Positions 11,152 to 23,245 of a stretch of 64,000 nt of DNA are shown here, piece by piece. A program made the translations under genes and the position numbers. The notes under the pieces were generated by a model. It was not told where the DNA came from, searched no databases, and saw only the letters and a list, made by a program, of their open reading frames with translations. This DNA comes from Lotus japonicus (lineage: Eukaryota; Streptophyta; Magnoliopsida; Fabales; Fabaceae). Location: NCBI RefSeq assembly GCF_012489685.1, contig NC_080043.1:63481920-63545919 (forward strand), given 5' to 3'. Within the stretch, counting starts at the first letter, position 1. Each line of letters opens with the position of its first letter.

Positions 11152-11163
11152 GGAGGGTAGTAA
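11152..11163 (+). other. Polypurine tract of G1 (candidate)
   Basis: GGAGGGTAGTAA directly precedes the 3' LTR start TGTAAGACCC. The same bases precede the 3' LTR of G2 at 28184-28195. This is the expected place for the plus-strand primer, although the tract is impure. Confidence 0.65.
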
Positions 11164-14100
11164 TGTAAGACCCAAGATTTTAAGCTTAGGATCAGTGGAA
11201 GAGATTTCCATTTACGATTAGGCTTGATGTATCGTGAAAGGAAACCTGAACAAGAGTTTACCAAATGAAATAAATTTATGAAGGAGAAAGTTCAGGAAAA
11301 GCCAAAGGATCGTATCGAAGTCGATAAAAGTTATAGCACGATCGTTATACGCTTAAACCTAGGTCAGAAACCCTAGTATATATCTAATTTTCATTTATAG
11401 GCACGATGGAAGTTAATTCCAAAAATCTTCAGAGAAATGTTAGAACTTCTCTTTTTCCATATATCACAATCGTTTCGAGGCGAAACTCTAGGATCTACGA
11501 ACGTCCGATTCCAATCATCGGAAGTTTGCCGAAACCGAATCCCTGGTATTTCAAAACCCTAGAATTTCTCGACAATGAAGACTTTATCTATTCAGAGCTT
11601 CAAATGGATATTCTACACGCGTACACCCATTTCTCTTGATGATTTCAATCTTTCTTCAGAAGGAAGTTTTCCATTCCGACATTCGATGCAAAAAGCAACT
11701 TATCGGGTAAAATAGTTTTACACCGACTTTGCACCGACTTTGCATTAGTTGCCAAAAATACAAGGAGACATCTTCTTAGCTTAGGAATTCCTTTGCCAAA
11801 ACCTATCTTAGAATTCATGGAGAATGATGCCGGAAAAATCATATTCGCGAAACTTTCATTTTCCCGCGAATTACCATTTTCTATATATAGCAAACAAGTG
11901 AGAAAAAAACACAAAACTCCTCCATTTTCCCTCTCAAGGCCGCGAGTTCATCAAGGAAGAAGGAGAAGAAGATTTTGTTCAATCCTTGCTTGATCGTTGA
12001 TTAATCAGTTGCTGCTTCAAGGTTTCGAGGTATAGTCGCTAATCCTTACCTCCGATCGCTTTTTCTATAGCTTTTCTGTAGAGTTTTCTGAGCGGATAGT
12101 TTATGGGTTTTTGCAAAACTATCCTGAATCTTTCATTTCTGATTCTAAACCTCTTCTATGTATGCCCAAGATCACTTCTGCCGGATTAGATTTTCCGTTA
12201 TGTCGCCGGAATTCCGCCGGAATCAATTTGAACCTAAAATACCCATTTTATGTAGTTTTTGAGTAAAGTTCCAACCTCTAGGCTGAAAACTATCGCCTTA
12301 GCTTAGTGCTAGTAGGATTAGTTGTCATAAACGTCGTTGGTGACGTCCCTGCAAAATTTTATTTTTGGGATTTCAGTTTTGAAAATCCTAAGTTAAAAAT
12401 CATGACCAAAATACCCCTGCGACAGTTTTTGATCCGATAATTTTTCCGAGTTCAGAATACCCTTAGTTACGGCTTATGAAAGCATAGGAACCAAGTTTGA
12501 TCGAAGAAAAATTGAACCCTACAATTACCTATAGTGGCCGAGAGCTATAAGGGGGGAGGAGGAAATTTCCTTTTCCGAAAACTTGTCTTTTCGCGCTAGA
12601 TTATCGTACCTTAGAGTATAGATTACTTCGAGTAACCTTAGTAAGTATCGATAGCTTAGTTTCCGATAGATTCTGATTGATTTTTGTGGTTTTGTTCTAA
12701 AGGTGATTTTGAGGAATTTCCTGAGGATCAACACCTTGCTTGTGAAGAAGAGTTTGAAGTTTTTGCTGGAGAACCTTCAGGTGAGGGCTTCTCACTGAAT
12801 CTCTAGTTAATGCTTAGGGTCGATGTTTCGACATTGTTTACTGTTTATGCACTGGGATTGTGTGTGATTGAAAATGTTTTCTGAGGCTTCGGCTGACAAT
12901 GTAGATGATTCATCTACTGAATGTTTTTGAAGATTGACTTACATGCTATGATGTGGGTAATCTAGGATGTGTGGTGCATGCTTTATATGCTAAGTGCTAA
13001 GTGTTTATGATGCGATTTATTGATATATGACATGTTGTTGATTGTGATGATTTAAATATGCTTTACACTGAAAATCTGAGATTCTGAATGGTGAGAATAG
13101 CGGGCAGGTCATGCCGATTTTATTTTGAGAGTTTTGAGAAAGTTTGATAGGACGAACGAGGTTCGAGCCTTGTATAGGGTTTATGGATCGAGACATTCTC
13201 TGGAGTCATTTGGGGATTCGAAGATCCCGAGAACTTATAGGAATTGCGATAAGACTAAAAAAGGATATTATTTTGAAAAGAAAATTCATAAGACATTAAA
13301 CAACCTCTAAATCTTTAAGTAAGGGTAATAATCTCGAAAGGAGGCTTTGGATGAAAATCATAGTTTGGAAAACGAGAAGTGTCGTCGGATCCAAGTGTTG
13401 AGTCTGTTGTTGTTGTGCTGTTGGAGCAGCGTTGGTTGTTGTGCTGTTGGAGCAGCGTTGGTTGTTGTGCTGTTGCAGCAGCGTTGGTTGTTGTGCTGTT
13501 GGAGCAGCGATGTTGTTGGGCTATCCTGGGGATAAGTCCGGGGAACCGTTAGTTCCCGAGTATGTGATACTCTTGTGCTGTTGGAGCAGCGATGTGTGTT
13601 GTGAAGTGTGTCTTTTGTCGCAGAATCGACTTTACCTTAGGGTAAGCTTTTAGAGACTTTAACTTCCCTAGAACACGTGGCGACGTGTCGAGTGAGGACG
13701 GAGACGTTGTTTGACTAATCATTTTGCATACATGCAACATTAATGAGGTATTAACACAGGACGTACTCTGGACCTCGTCGGTTTCCAAAATGGTCATAAG
13801 ACCCGGAATGCCGTGAAAGAGCGTTTGTAGACGTCTCTTGTAGCAGACCGAAATGGTAGACCTACGGGTTACGGCTGATCTGGCTACCTTGGTTTGGTGT
13901 AAGAGACACGCGGGCGGAAATGGTCCCACCGTTGCTGGTGCTAGGATTGATCCGTTGATGTCCATCCCAGAGGCACGCGAGCGGAAATGGTCCCACCGTT
14001 GCTGGTGCTAGGATTGACTCGTTGTTGTCCATACCTTTGCTTGGTGTAAGAGGCACGCGGGCAGAAATGGTCCCACCGTTGCTGGTGCTAGGATTGATCC

Positions 14101-15050
14101 GTTTTGATGCCCATCCGTTTCCGGATTGCATATTGGTTGACTGGGTTAACCTGCATACATATCACGCAACATGCATACTGACTTAGTTGATGAGTGTGGT
14201 TGCTATTTGATAAACTTACTTGGAACATGCTAAATGTTATTATTGTCATTATGATTTGGTGGAACATGCAACCCTAGGAATGATATCTCTAGTTATAAGC
14301 CTAAGTGGCTATATATTACTTGTACCTATTGGGTTTATTATCTACATAGTTCTTTAGAGTTGACCCTCGCGTCTTCTGTGTGTGTTTTGGCGGACAACGC
14401 CTTTTGTCAGATGAGTATTGCGGACTGGTTCACCATGGTTTACCCTTCGGGGGAAACTAGGTTGGGATGCTGGAACAGGAGCGCGTCGCGGTAGCGAGAG
14501 GATGACGGATGGTGTACATAGACTAGGTCGTTCTGGATTTCGAATTCGGACGACGATCATGCTAGCATGTAGGTTTTGGTGCTGGTGTGAGCTCCTCAAG
14601 ATGGGATTAGTGTAGGAGTAGAGTCTTAGCTCTGAACATCATTTGTTTCTTTTGGGACAGAGTAGCTTCCCACCTATAGCTTTTGTGTGGTTTCTTAACA
14701 GGAATCACAGAGAGTTGGTTGGACTTAGGAGGTCTTGCTTCAGGCCGATGGGCCAGCTGATTTTCAGTTTTGAGGGATGGTGTTGCAGACACTTCACCTT
14801 TATTTTCAGTCTGTACATATTGCCTTCGGGCGCTACACTTTTCTTTCCGTCACTGGAGGTTTACTCGTGACGAGGTTAGTACTACAGCGGGGGCTGTTTA
14901 TGTATTATATATTAGTTCTGATTTTGTTATTGTTGGGTTTTATTTAATTCAGTCTCGTCTTAGTTATTATCAAAAAAAAATATTCACGTTTTTCCGCATT
15001 AAGTTTACTTTTGGTTACTAAAGTGACGCCACCGAAATCGGGGTGTTACA
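11164..15050 (+). repeat. G1 3' LTR
   Basis: 3887 bp, nearly identical to 4316-8206 and carrying the same TATA box (11882-11889), minisatellite and repeats. Differences seen by eye include GATAAG/GAGAAG near 13376, a G-to-C in a minisatellite unit near 13475, GTAAGATT/GTAAGCTT near 13646, and a 4-bp deletion near 12950. Confidence 0.95.
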
Positions 15051-15055
15051 TTCAG
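15051..15055. repeat. Target-site duplication of G1, right copy
   Basis: TTCAG, identical to 4311-4315; together they mark the insertion of G1 into C1 pol. Confidence 0.95.
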
Positions 15056-16480
15056 AGTTTGTGAATCAGAGGGACCAGCTTCTTCTGGTTCATCTTCCTA
15101 TGGCTCAGCTTTTTCTGGAGCTTTGCCTTGGTCAGAAACACTTATACTTAAATCTGCAAATTTCTCAACTAGCTTTGGCTGGTCAGAGTCAAGCTTATCG
15201 TCAAATCTAACATGAATAGATTCTTCAATTGTTTTAGCATCAGTATTATAGAATCTAAAGCCTTTAGATCTCTCAGAGTAACCAAGTAATAGACATTTAG
15301 AAGACTTAGCATCAAATTTATGCAATCTATCCTTATTATTAAGAACATAACAAACACAACCAAAAGGATGAAAGTAAGAAATGTTGGGTTTTATGTTCTT
15401 CCACAATTCATAGGGAGTCTTATTCAGAATTGGTCTCACAGAGATTCTGTTCTGAATGTAACACGCTGTGTTTACTGCCTCTGCCCAAAAGTGCTTAGCC
15501 ATGCCAGTTTCTTGGAGCATGGTTCTAGCCATCTCCTGAAGAGTTCTGTTCTTCCTCTCAACAACACCATTTTGTTGAGGAGTTCTGGGACAAGAGAAAT
15601 CATGTGCAATTCCATAGGAATCAAACAGACTCTCAAACTTGTCATTCTCAAACTCTCCACCATGGTCACTTCTGACACGCACAATCATACAAGCCTTCTC
15701 GTTTTGCACTTGGGCTATGAAGGTAGAGAACACAGCATGAGACTCATCCTTGCGGGGTAGAAACTTTACCCATGTCCAGCGGTTATAGTCGTCAACAATG
15801 ACCATCCCATATCTCTTGCCACCTATAGACTCAGTTTTCACTGGTCAAAACAGGTCGATATGCAGAAGTTCCAACGGCCTTGAGGTTGAGACAACATTCT
15901 TTGCCTTGAAAGGGACTTTTGTGAATTTGCCTTTCTGACATGCTTCACAAAGAGCATCTGAAGAGAACTTCAGAGTGGGCAAGCCCCTGACAAGGTTTAG
16001 CTTGCTCAGCTGAGAAATCTTTCTCATACTGGCATGCCCTAACCGTCTATGTCATACCCATTGCTCTTCATTAACAGACAGAAGGCACTTCACATTCTGA
16101 GCTTCCAACTCTGATAATCTGATCTTATAAATGTTGTTCTTCCTCTTGCTGTTAAAAAGAACAGAGCCATCGATCTGACTTACAGCCCGGCAGGACTTTT
16201 GATTAAAGATAACATCATAACCCTTGTCAGCTAATTGACTTATAGACAATAAGTTATGAGTTAAGCCGTCTACCAATAAAACATTGTCAATGCATGGAAT
16301 ACTATCTACAAAATAGTACCAGTACCAACAATTTTACCCTTTTCATTGCCACCAAAGCCAACTTCACCTCCAGGCTTAAGTTTTAGCTCTTGGAACATAC
16401 GCCTTTCTCCCGTCATGTGACGCGAGCATCCACTGTCCAGATACCATGACTGGTGTTTCAGTGGAGCTATCAAGGATATC
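15056..16480 (-). pseudogene. C1 pol, protease and integrase part
   Basis: Protease block [13 protein letters not shown] (about 16415-16455) with an intact DSG. The integrase part has HRRLGHASM and CEACQKGK of the HHCC zinc finger, and core blocks [23 protein letters not shown] and [15 protein letters not shown] (D, D, E present). Breaks: a frame change near 16310, W-to-stop before HRRLGH (about 16050), and G-to-stop before PVKTESIGG (15842). It joins the RT part at 4310 once G1 is removed. Confidence 0.9.
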
Positions 16481-18167
16481 TGCAATATAGATAATCTTAT
16501 CCTTAGGTACTCACTTTCTGGGTCCTCTCTTGTTAGTTACTCCAGAGGTTCTGGTCACCTTGGGTTTCTCAACATGGTAATGTAAAGGAATTTTTGCATG
16601 ATATTTAGACATGGAGAAAGATCCCATTTTAAGAGGAGGTTTAGCAACTTCAGCAGGTAAAGGATCAGGCAATATGGTACAAAAGGGAACAAAGCATTCA
16701 TACAAAGATTTAGCTTTAAGCATAGAAGGCTCATTTCTAATTGGTTTAGAATAGCCAATGCCATGCATTCCATTTCTGCTTACGCCATAGATCATTGAAG
16801 CCATTAAGCTTCTATCTACGCTTTTAGCCATAAATCTTTGAAAAGATTTTCATACTTAGATTCATGCTTACTATCAGAGGCATCGCAGGCAATAACTTCT
16901 TCTAACTTAGCAATTTGATTCTTAAGCACAGAGTTAGAATTCACTAAAGCATGGTTATCATTTTTCAAGTCAGAAATGATTTTCTCATGTTCAGAAGGAG
17001 TTTTAGAAACAACAGATAAGTTCTTTTTCAGCTTCTTATGCTTAGACAACAAAGAGTTATACTTATCAATGAAATCAGACAAAGCATGTTTCAGTTCAGA
17101 GGTAGAGAAAGAAGCGAATACCTCATTTTCATCGTCTGAGTTAGGATCTCCTTCTGATTCTGAGTCAGAGTCAACAACATCCTTTGACTCTGCTCCTTTG
17201 TCTTTGACAATGGCCATGAGTCCTTGGACTTCACCATCAGAGTCAACATCCTCTGACTCTGATTCATCAAAAGTCACCATCAGACTTTTCTTGGTCTTGA
17301 AGTGCTTCTTTGGCCTCTTGTCCTTCTTCAACTTTGGACAGTCACTTTTGTAGTGCCCTGATTCTTTGCACTCAAAGCACGTGACTTCCTTAATTGAGGA
17401 CTTCTTCTGTCCTGAGGATTCAGACTTTCCTTTGGCCTTTCCAGAGCCTTTGTACTTGCTCTGCCTATGCTTCCAGATACGGTTGAGTCTTTTAGAGATC
17501 AGAGTCAGCTCATCTTCATCAGAATCTTCTGATGCTTCTTCAGATTCTTCTACTTCAGCTTGAAGAGCTTTTGACTTCTCTGCTTTAGCCTTCTCAGATT
17601 TGGATTTCAAGGCTATAGACTTCTTCCTCAGATCTTGCATCTCTGAGCGTTTCAGCTCATGGCACTTCAGTATGTCGTGTAGCTCTTGTTGAGAGGTCAT
17701 ATTCCAGCTACAAGCAACTGAAATCTGGAAAACATTTCTTCAATGGACTCGTTTGGCTCCATGATGAAGGATTCATACTTTTGGATCAAGGACAATGCCT
17801 TTGATTCTTTGACTTTCTTGTTTCCTTCATGAGACATCTTCAGGGATTCAAAGATGCCTTTTGCATACTCACGATCTGTAATCTTCGGGTACTCTTCATA
17901 GGAAATAGCACTTAGAAGAATTGCTCTAGCTTTGTGATGTTGTGAGTACAACTTCTTTTGCTCTGCAGTCATCTCTGACCTTGGGATCTTCTTGCCTTCT
18001 GCATCAACTGGACGCTCATAGCCATCCACAATAATATCCCAGAGATCTGCATCGAAACCCAGAAAGAAACTTTCAAGTCTATCTTTCCAATATTCGAACC
18101 TTTGACCGTCGAACATGGGAGGCTTTGCTTTGTATCCATCTTTCTGTGTTTCACTGGTGGTAGCCAT
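16376..18167 (-). pseudogene. gag: C1 gag
   Basis: The N-terminal part (17697-18167, 156 codons) begins MATTSETQKDGYKAKPP and has the UBN2-type copia Gag blocks (FEYWKDRLESFF, FESLKMSHEGNKKVKESKA, IEEMFSRFQLLV). A deletion then removes the middle and shifts the frame. The second part (16816-17700) holds the zinc knuckle CFECKESGHYKSDC, acidic Ser/Asp-rich stretches and a coiled-coil-like segment. A frame break near 16816 and a W-to-stop near 16511 follow, and the frame ends inside protease DNA at 16376, overlapping pol in another frame as in C4. Confidence 0.85.
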
Positions 18168-18224
18168 TGTTTTTCACACCGGCCCGGATCACTGAACACT
18201 GTTAGGTGTGGTAATCAGAACCTG

Positions 18225-18236
18225 GCTCTGATACCA
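18225..18236 (-). other. C1 inner primer-binding site
   Basis: On the minus strand TGGTATCAGAGC, a perfect match to the usual tRNA-iMet site, 58 bp upstream of the gag ATG. It is not next to the LTR; a second, mutated site is. Confidence 0.8.
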
Positions 18237-18449
18237 ATTGAAGGATCACGCGCTTACCACTTGGTGTTAGTGCGGGCGCAACGTTATTTCTTTATAGCGT
18301 AGCAGACAGCGCCCCGTTTCGAACGCTACCTAGCAGGCAGGATGCTGGCCCACCTGGACCCAACAATCCCCCCAGCACCTGCCAGCCAAACTAGCTGCAC
18401 AACATGCCTTCCGTGGGATTCGAACACGGGACCTGGCTCTGATATCAAT
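18237..18449 (-). repeat. Duplicated LTR-end/PBS junction with 211-bp spacer in the C1 leader
   Basis: Read on the minus strand, CCTTCAATTG(A/G)TATCAGAGCC occurs twice, at the LTR edge (18436-18455) and again 211 bp on (about 18225-18244). The LTR-proximal site has one mismatch (TGATATCAGAGC, 18436-18447). The spacer contains GTTCGAATCCCACGG, close to a pol III B box, and ends like an LTR (ATCCTTCA). Template switching at the primer site or insertion of a foreign piece could explain it; it is not seen elsewhere in the window. Confidence 0.6.
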
Positions 18450-19655
18450 TGAAGGTATGAAACACGGTAGAAAGGGGGGGTTTGAATAACGTTTTCAAGA
18501 TAAAAGTTCCACCTTAAAGATTTTAACAAATCTTTCGAGAATTAAGTGCTAAAGATAAGAGATAGAAAAGCACACAAGGATTTTTATCCCGGTTCACTTG
18601 ATAAATCCCTCAAGCTAATCCAGTCCACCCGTTAAGGTGATTTCTTCCTTCTTAGAATGAAGGCAATCCACTAATCAGGTAAGAGTTACAACTGCACTTG
18701 AAACCTACAAGTGACTAACAATTACACTGACTTAGCTCACACTAAGATTCACTTTCTTAGTCTTCTCTAGGATCCAATCAACCTTGATATCCTAAAGGTA
18801 ACTAAACAAACTGTTTAAGAAAGACTGTTTACAAAGGATTTGCTTTTGAAAAGCTAATAGTAAACACAATGAATTCAGATGAAAGAATTCTTAGAAGTTT
18901 TTGAATATAGCTTGCGCGTGTGTAATTCTTCCAACCGCATCTTTCAATCTTCAGCCTCTATTTATACTCCAAGGATTAGGGTTTGAACGCTGCATGGAAA
19001 TGCTACCGTTGGAGGGCAGTTCTGGAAATTCCAGCTTCTGCTGTGGCTGAGAGTATTAGGTAGGTCGTCAGGATAGTACATTTGCTTTTGTACTTGGATA
19101 GTGACTTGACCTTTAAACCTAAGAGACATCTGATCAGGGGAATGCTTCATGTTGGAACTTGTGAAGCCAGTTGATCAGAGTCAGAGGGAAAGCACAGATC
19201 CTATGATCGTTGTATCTTCTGATTCTGAACTCAGAGGGAAGTACATGGTCTTCAGAGTTTCTGGCTTCTGGACATCAGAGTTACCACTTTTCAGCTTCTG
19301 GATCTTCAGAGTCTTCTACACCATCAGAACATCTGAACCTTCAGAGTTTCTTGGTTGTCAGAACGTCTGGATCTTCAGAACTTCAAGTGACTGAGTCCAA
19401 ATCAGAGCTTGTATGACTTCAGATCTTCTGAAGCATTTCTACTGTTCAGAGTGAACATAGATGTTGCGAAAGCGTTGCTTGGGTCACTCTTTATGTACAG
19501 TGCTTCTGATTTGTGTGAGACTGAATTGAGGTCAGAGCCTGTAAATAACACACTTAGAAAAACACGTTAGAGTACCATAATTGTTCATATCAAAAGGTTA
19601 AGTTGTAATCATCAAAACATAGAGTTGTACTACTAGATCAAAACTTGATCTTACA
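18450..19655 (-). repeat. C1 5' LTR
   Basis: 1206 bp. On the minus strand it begins TGTAAGATCAAG and ends CATACCTTCA. TATA box TATAAATAG on the minus strand (18958-18966), about 690 bp into the LTR. The U3 part (about 19180-19560) is packed with TCAGA and TCTGA pentamers. It is homologous to 42389-43599, 48670-49875 and 58872-59670. Confidence 0.93.
18958..18966 (-). promoter_or_regulatory. TATA box of the copia LTR (C1)
   Basis: TATAAATAG on the minus strand, followed by AGGCTGAAGATTGAAAG. Equivalent boxes are near 42902-42910 (C3), 49178-49186 and 58973-58981 (C4). Confidence 0.65.
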
Positions 19656-19738
19656 CCTGATTGTCCTGTAGCTTGACCAACTACCATGACTGGAAATTGA
19701 GTACCTTCGGTTGCTTCTCCTCTGTTTAATCTCACCAT
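19656..19738 (-). pseudogene. Third ORF of C2, first ~27 codons
   Basis: The ATG at 19738 (context AAAATGGTGAGA) opens a frame matching the start of the intact third ORF (MVR...FP.MVVGQATGQ). C1 interrupts it at 19655. The upstream CT-rich leader and the CCCACTATACACACACG block (19857-19873) are present. Confidence 0.8.
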
Positions 19739-20167
19739 TTTTGAGCGGTTGAAGGTTTGGGTAGAAAAGAAGAGGATGAATAGAGAGAGGGAGATCGTGG
19801 GGATAAGGGTTTTGAAAAACGAAGAGAGAGAGTGTAAAACCGGAAGTGATGGAGAACGTGTGTGTATAGTGGGTTTTGAAAATAACCGGTACTGATTTAA
19901 AAGACAAGGTAAAAATCAACGGTTGAAAATTAAAGACATCATATCAGCAGATAATACACCAATCACACACAGGAGAGAAGCACATCAACACTCATTACAA
20001 CAGACTGTCACACGGGCACAAGGAACTATGCATCAGGATTACTGACACACGTTTACTGTCTCCGCTTCAGAGTGAGCACCAATGGGTACTTAACTCTGAT
20101 CGAGTTACCTTCTGGACTAGACATCTTCTGATAAAGAAGTATCATAGTCAGAGGTTCTGATCCATCT

Positions 20168-23100
20168 TCATGCTGGACAAAAGTCCATATTCAGATTTTT
20201 CAGAATGAAATTAAATCTGTCCTCTGCTAAGGGCTTTGTAAAAATATCTGCCCATTGATGGTCAGTATCAACAAACTTCAAAAGAAGAACGCCCTTTTGA
20301 ACATAATCTCTAATAAAGTGATACTTTACCTCAATGTGTTTTGCCCTTGAATGTAAGATTGAATTCTTACTTAATGAGATTGCAGCAGTGTTATCACAGT
20401 AGATTGGAATATTACTCTCAAGGATCTGATAATCCTCCAGCTGATGTTTCATCTAGAGCATCTGAGTGCTGTAAATTGCTGCTGAGATGTATTCTGCCTC
20501 TGCAGTGGATAGTGCAATGGTTGATTGCCTCTTGCTTGCCCGTGAGACTAAGTTGCTTCCCAGAAATTGACAATTTCCAGAAGTACTTTTTCTCTCTGTT
20601 CTATCTCCAGCATAATCAGCATCACAATAACCTGAAAGCTTATACTCTGATGTTTTCTTATACATCAAGCCATGGTTAGTGGTGCCTTTCAGATACCTTA
20701 GGATCCTCTTAACAGCAGTTAAGTGGGTTTCCCTTGGATCTGATTGGAAACGAGCACATAAGTAAACACTAAACATAATATCTGGCCTAGATGCAGTTAA
20801 GTATAGAAGTGATCCTATCATACCACGATAGAGCTTCTGACAAACTTTACCACTTGCATCTTCCTTTTCCAGAATGCATGTAGGATGCATTGGAGTCTTG
20901 ACAATTGTTGATTCTGTCATATTGAACTTTTTCAGAAGTTCTTTAGTGTACTTGCTCTGATGGATATATGTTCCTTCTGGTGTTTGATCTACTTGTATAC
21001 CCAGAAAGTATTTGAGTTCTCCCATCATACTCATTTCAAATTCAGCCTGCATCATCTTAGAAAATTCTTTGCATAGAGATTGATTAGCAGAACCAAATAT
21101 AATATCATCAACATAGATTTGCACAATTAAAATATCATCTTTGTAAGTTTTTCAAAAGAGAGTTGTATCTACTTTACCCCTTACAAACTCGTTCTCCAGA
21201 AGGAATGAGCTGAGTCTCTCATACCATGCTCTGGGAGCTTGCTTCAGACCATGGAGTGATTTCTTCAACTTGAAAACATGGTCTGGGTTCTTCTCATCCT
21301 CAAAACCTGGGGGTTGATGAACGTAGACTTCCTCTGATATGTATCCATTTAGGAAGGCACTCTTAACATCCATCTGATGTAGAATTATGTTGTGATTTAC
21401 TGAGAAAGAGATTAAAAGTGTGATTGCTTCTAGTCTTGCTACTGGAGCAAATGTCTCTGTGTAGGCTATTCCTTCCTGCTGGCTGTAGCCTTGAGCAACT
21501 AGCCTTGCCTTGTTTCTCACTACATCTCCTTTCTCATTCAGCTTGTTTCTGAAAACCCATTTGGTTCCAATCACATGGACGCTTTGAGGTTTCTTCACTA
21601 AGCTCCAAACATCATTCTTGGAAAATTGATTCAGTTCTTCTTCCATAGCCAGAATCCAGTCCTTGTCCTGAAGAGCTTTATCTATGGACTAAGCAAGGTC
21701 TCTTCATAGGGTCTGAAGGCTGATCTGGTTCTCACTGGTTCATCTTTGTTACCCAGAATCAATTCCTTAGGGTGTGATGCAATGATTCTGCTTTTCTTCT
21801 GAGGTTGTGAATCAGAGGGACCAGCTTCTTCTGGATCATCTTCCTCTGGCTCAGCTTCCTCTGGAGCTTTGCCTTTGTCAGAAACATTTATGCTTAAATC
21901 TGCAAACTTCTCAACTAGCTTTGACTGGTCAGAGTCAAGCTTATCATCAAATCTAACATGAATAGATTCTTCAATTGTTTTAGAATCAGTATTATAAAAT
22001 CTGAAACCTTTAGATCTATCAGAATAACCAAGTAATAGACATTTAGAAGACTTAGCATCAAATTTATGCAATCTATCCTTAGTGTTAAGAACATAACAAA
22101 CACAACCAAAAGGATGAAAGTAAGAAATGTTGGGTTTTATATTCTTCCACAATTCATAAGGAGTCTTATTCATAATTGGTCTCACTGAGATTCTATTCTG
22201 AATGTAACACGCTGTGTTTACTGCCTCTGCCCAAAAGTGCTTAGCCATGACAGTTTCTTGGAGCATGGTTCTAGCCATCTCCTGAAGAGTTCTGTTCTTC
22301 CTCTCAACAACACCATTTGGTTGAGGAGTTTTGGGACAAGAGAAATCATGTGCAATTCCATAGGAATCAAACAAACTCTCAAACTTGTCATTCTCAAACT
22401 CTCCACCATGGTCACTTCTGACACGCACAATCCTACAAGCCTTCTCGATTTGCACTTGGGCTATGAAGGTAGAGAACACAGAATGAGACTCATCCTTACG
22501 GGATAGAAATTTTACCCATGTCCAGCGGCTATAGTCGTCAATGATGACCATCCCAAATCTCTTGCCACCTATAGACTCAGTTTTCACTGGTCCGAACAGG
22601 TCGATATGCAGAAGTTCCAACGGCCTTGAGGTTGAGACAACATTCTTTGCCTTGAAAGGGACTTTAGTGAATTTTCTTTTCTGACATGCTTCACAAAGAG
22701 CGTCTGAAGAGAACTTCAGAGTGGGTAAGCCCCTGACAAGGTTTAGCTTACTCAGCTGAGAAATCTTTCTCATGCTGGCATACCCTAACCGTCTATGCCA
22801 TATCCACTGCTCCTCATTAACAGAAAGAAGTCACTTCACATTCTGAGCTTCCAACTCAGATAATCTGATCTTATAAATGTTGTTCTTCCTCTTGCTGTTA
22901 AACAGAACAGAGCCATCGATTTGACTTACAGCCCTGCAAGACTTTTGATTGAAGATAACATCATAACCCTTGTTAGCTAATTGACTTATAGACAATAAGT
23001 TATGAGTTAAGCCGTCTACCAATAACACATTATCAACGCATGGACTACTATCTACACAAATAGTACCAGTACCAACAATTTTACCCTTTTTCGTTCCCAC

Positions 23101-23245
23101 CAAAGCCAACTTCGCCTCCAGGCTTAAGCTTTAACTCTTGGAACATACGCCTTTCTCCTGTCATGTGTCGCGAGCATCCATTGTCTAGATACCATGATTG
23201 GTGTTTCAGTGGAGCTATCAAGGATATCTGCAACATAGATAATCT
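20168..23245 (-). pseudogene. C2 pol
   Basis: The copia order protease, integrase, RT and RNase H is present. The protease active site is changed to DNG (block [13 protein letters not shown]). Integrase blocks LGHA-like, [23 protein letters not shown] and [10 protein letters not shown] block [14 protein letters not shown], catalytic YVDD and the STAEAEY RNase H block are readable. Breaks: an indel in the protease region near 23090, a W-to-stop and frame changes near 22800, a deletion after SAFRPYEETLL (near 21690), C-to-stop near 21152 and W-to-stop at 20453. Not functional. Confidence 0.9.

Larger units (their letters stand above)
4316..15050 (+). mobile_element. G1: complete gag-only Ty3/gypsy element (non-autonomous chromovirus)
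   Basis: The 10735-bp element has LTRs of 3891 and 3887 bp, a primer-binding site, one gag ORF, about 1.3 kb of filler, a pol tail remnant and a polypurine tract. The LTRs begin TGTAAGACCC and end GTGTTACA. Exact 5-bp target duplications flank it. By eye the LTRs differ at roughly ten substitutions and a few small indels (for example a 4-bp indel near 6103), so insertion is recent. Protease, reverse transcriptase, RNase H and integrase are absent, so the proteins that moved it came from elsewhere; G4-like elements are the obvious candidates. The layout fits published descriptions of gag-only terminal-repeat retrotransposons (TR-GAG). Confidence 0.93.
1692..19655 (-). mobile_element. C1: Ty1/copia element, SIRE/Maximus type, split by G1
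   Basis: Read on the minus strand: 5' LTR (18450-19655), primer-binding sites, gag, pol (split by G1 at 4316-15050), then the start of a third ORF cut by G0 at 1691. The 3' LTR is outside the window. C1 lies inside the third ORF of C2; the flanking bases CCTGA at 19656 would be the target duplication, whose partner is not visible. Gag has a large internal deletion, pol has several stops and frameshifts, and the third ORF has lost its ATG, so the copy is dead. Lineage is inferred from gene order, the LTR of about 1.2 kb, and the polypurine tract of its relatives C3 and C4. Confidence 0.85.

Noticed and set aside
18237..18435. A tRNA gene suggested by the B-box-like GTTCGAATCCC
   Set aside because: No cloverleaf could be folded by eye and no A box lies at proper distance; it is kept only as part of the odd leader spacer.
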